From contig CADCVH010000051.1 in the NCBI GenBank assembly GCA_902806085.1, forward strand, positions 26,738 to 90,737: a stretch of 64,000 nucleotides of DNA, given 5' to 3'. Position 1 is the stretch's first letter, and every line of letters starts with the position of its first letter. Both the position numbers and the translations under genes were made by a program. The notes under the pieces are model-generated. The model was not told the origin of the DNA. It saw only the letters and a program-made list of their open reading frames with translations, and ran no database searches. This stretch comes from an uncultured Rubrobacteraceae bacterium. Its GTDB lineage: Bacteria; Actinomycetota; Rubrobacteria; Rubrobacterales; Rubrobacteraceae. Positions 63,952-64,000 of the stretch are shown here, one piece after another.

Positions 63952-63992
63952 CGAACTTCGGAGAACACCCCTTCCACGCACTCCGGTGAATA
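63952..63992 (+). repeat. dispersed 41-bp repeat, copy 7
   Basis: CGAACTTCGGAGAACACCCC, then TTCCACGCACTCCGGTGAATA, the best consensus copy. It lies at the right edge of the window. Confidence 0.7.
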
Positions 63993-64000
63993 GGGGGCTC

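Overview
The window looks like chromosome of a high-GC actinobacterium, most likely Rubrobacter or a close relative. Evidence: very high GC, heavy use of AUA and AGG codons alongside GC-rich codons, GTG/TTG starts, many 4-bp stop/start overlaps, and the core block tRNA-Leu, tig, clpP, clpX, valS, folC, ndk, maf. The genus is inferred from style and gene content, not from a search.

Layout. 1-7.9 kb: end of a YcaQ-like gene, a secreted acetamidase/formamidase-family protein, crcB, then a tight five-gene nitrogen operon: NCS1 permease, amidase, biuret hydrolase, formamidase AmiF and an allophanate-hydrolase C-domain-like protein. 8-18.4 kb: a patch of duplicated, fused and broken genes. It holds frameshifted ureA and yrdB-like genes, a TetR gene with a twin operator, two copies of an alpha/beta-hydrolase plus DHFR-like pair, a methyltransferase/hydrolase chimera, a PPOX-VOC fusion and several remnants. 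18.6-26.8 kb: an MFS exporter, a multicopper oxidase operon, a membrane-anchored LuxR protein, and a FAD monooxygenase/NTF2-like pair next to a PadR regulator. 27.3-37.7 kb: an LCP protein and the housekeeping block, with a 33-residue membrane microprotein bridging folC and a zinc-ribbon membrane gene. 38-42.8 kb: secreted phosphoesterases, including phoA and GDPD that both end in a VPDTGG sorting-like tail.

42.9-64 kb is an accessory region. It contains IS remnants (IS110-, IS5-, IS481- and IS1182-like), a dispersed repeat of about 41 bp, and two short elements with perfect 16-bp inverted termini. Its intact genes are two animal-type haem peroxidase paralogues, a SARP/BTAD regulator, a four-gene operon (GMC oxidoreductase, alpha/beta hydrolase, acetoacetate decarboxylase-like, PhoD-like phosphatase), a crystallin-fold protein and a vanadium haloperoxidase-type enzyme.

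The most interesting signal is a heptamer direct repeat (ATTCATC and variants) with an exact 11-bp period. It occurs in five intergenic regions around the SARP gene, each time oriented toward a neighbouring gene: peroxidase, zinc-ribbon protein, GMC operon, crystallin-like protein and haloperoxidase. This is the architecture known for SARP operators and suggests one regulon of oxidative/halogenating, lipid-acting enzymes. The link to this SARP protein is an inference.
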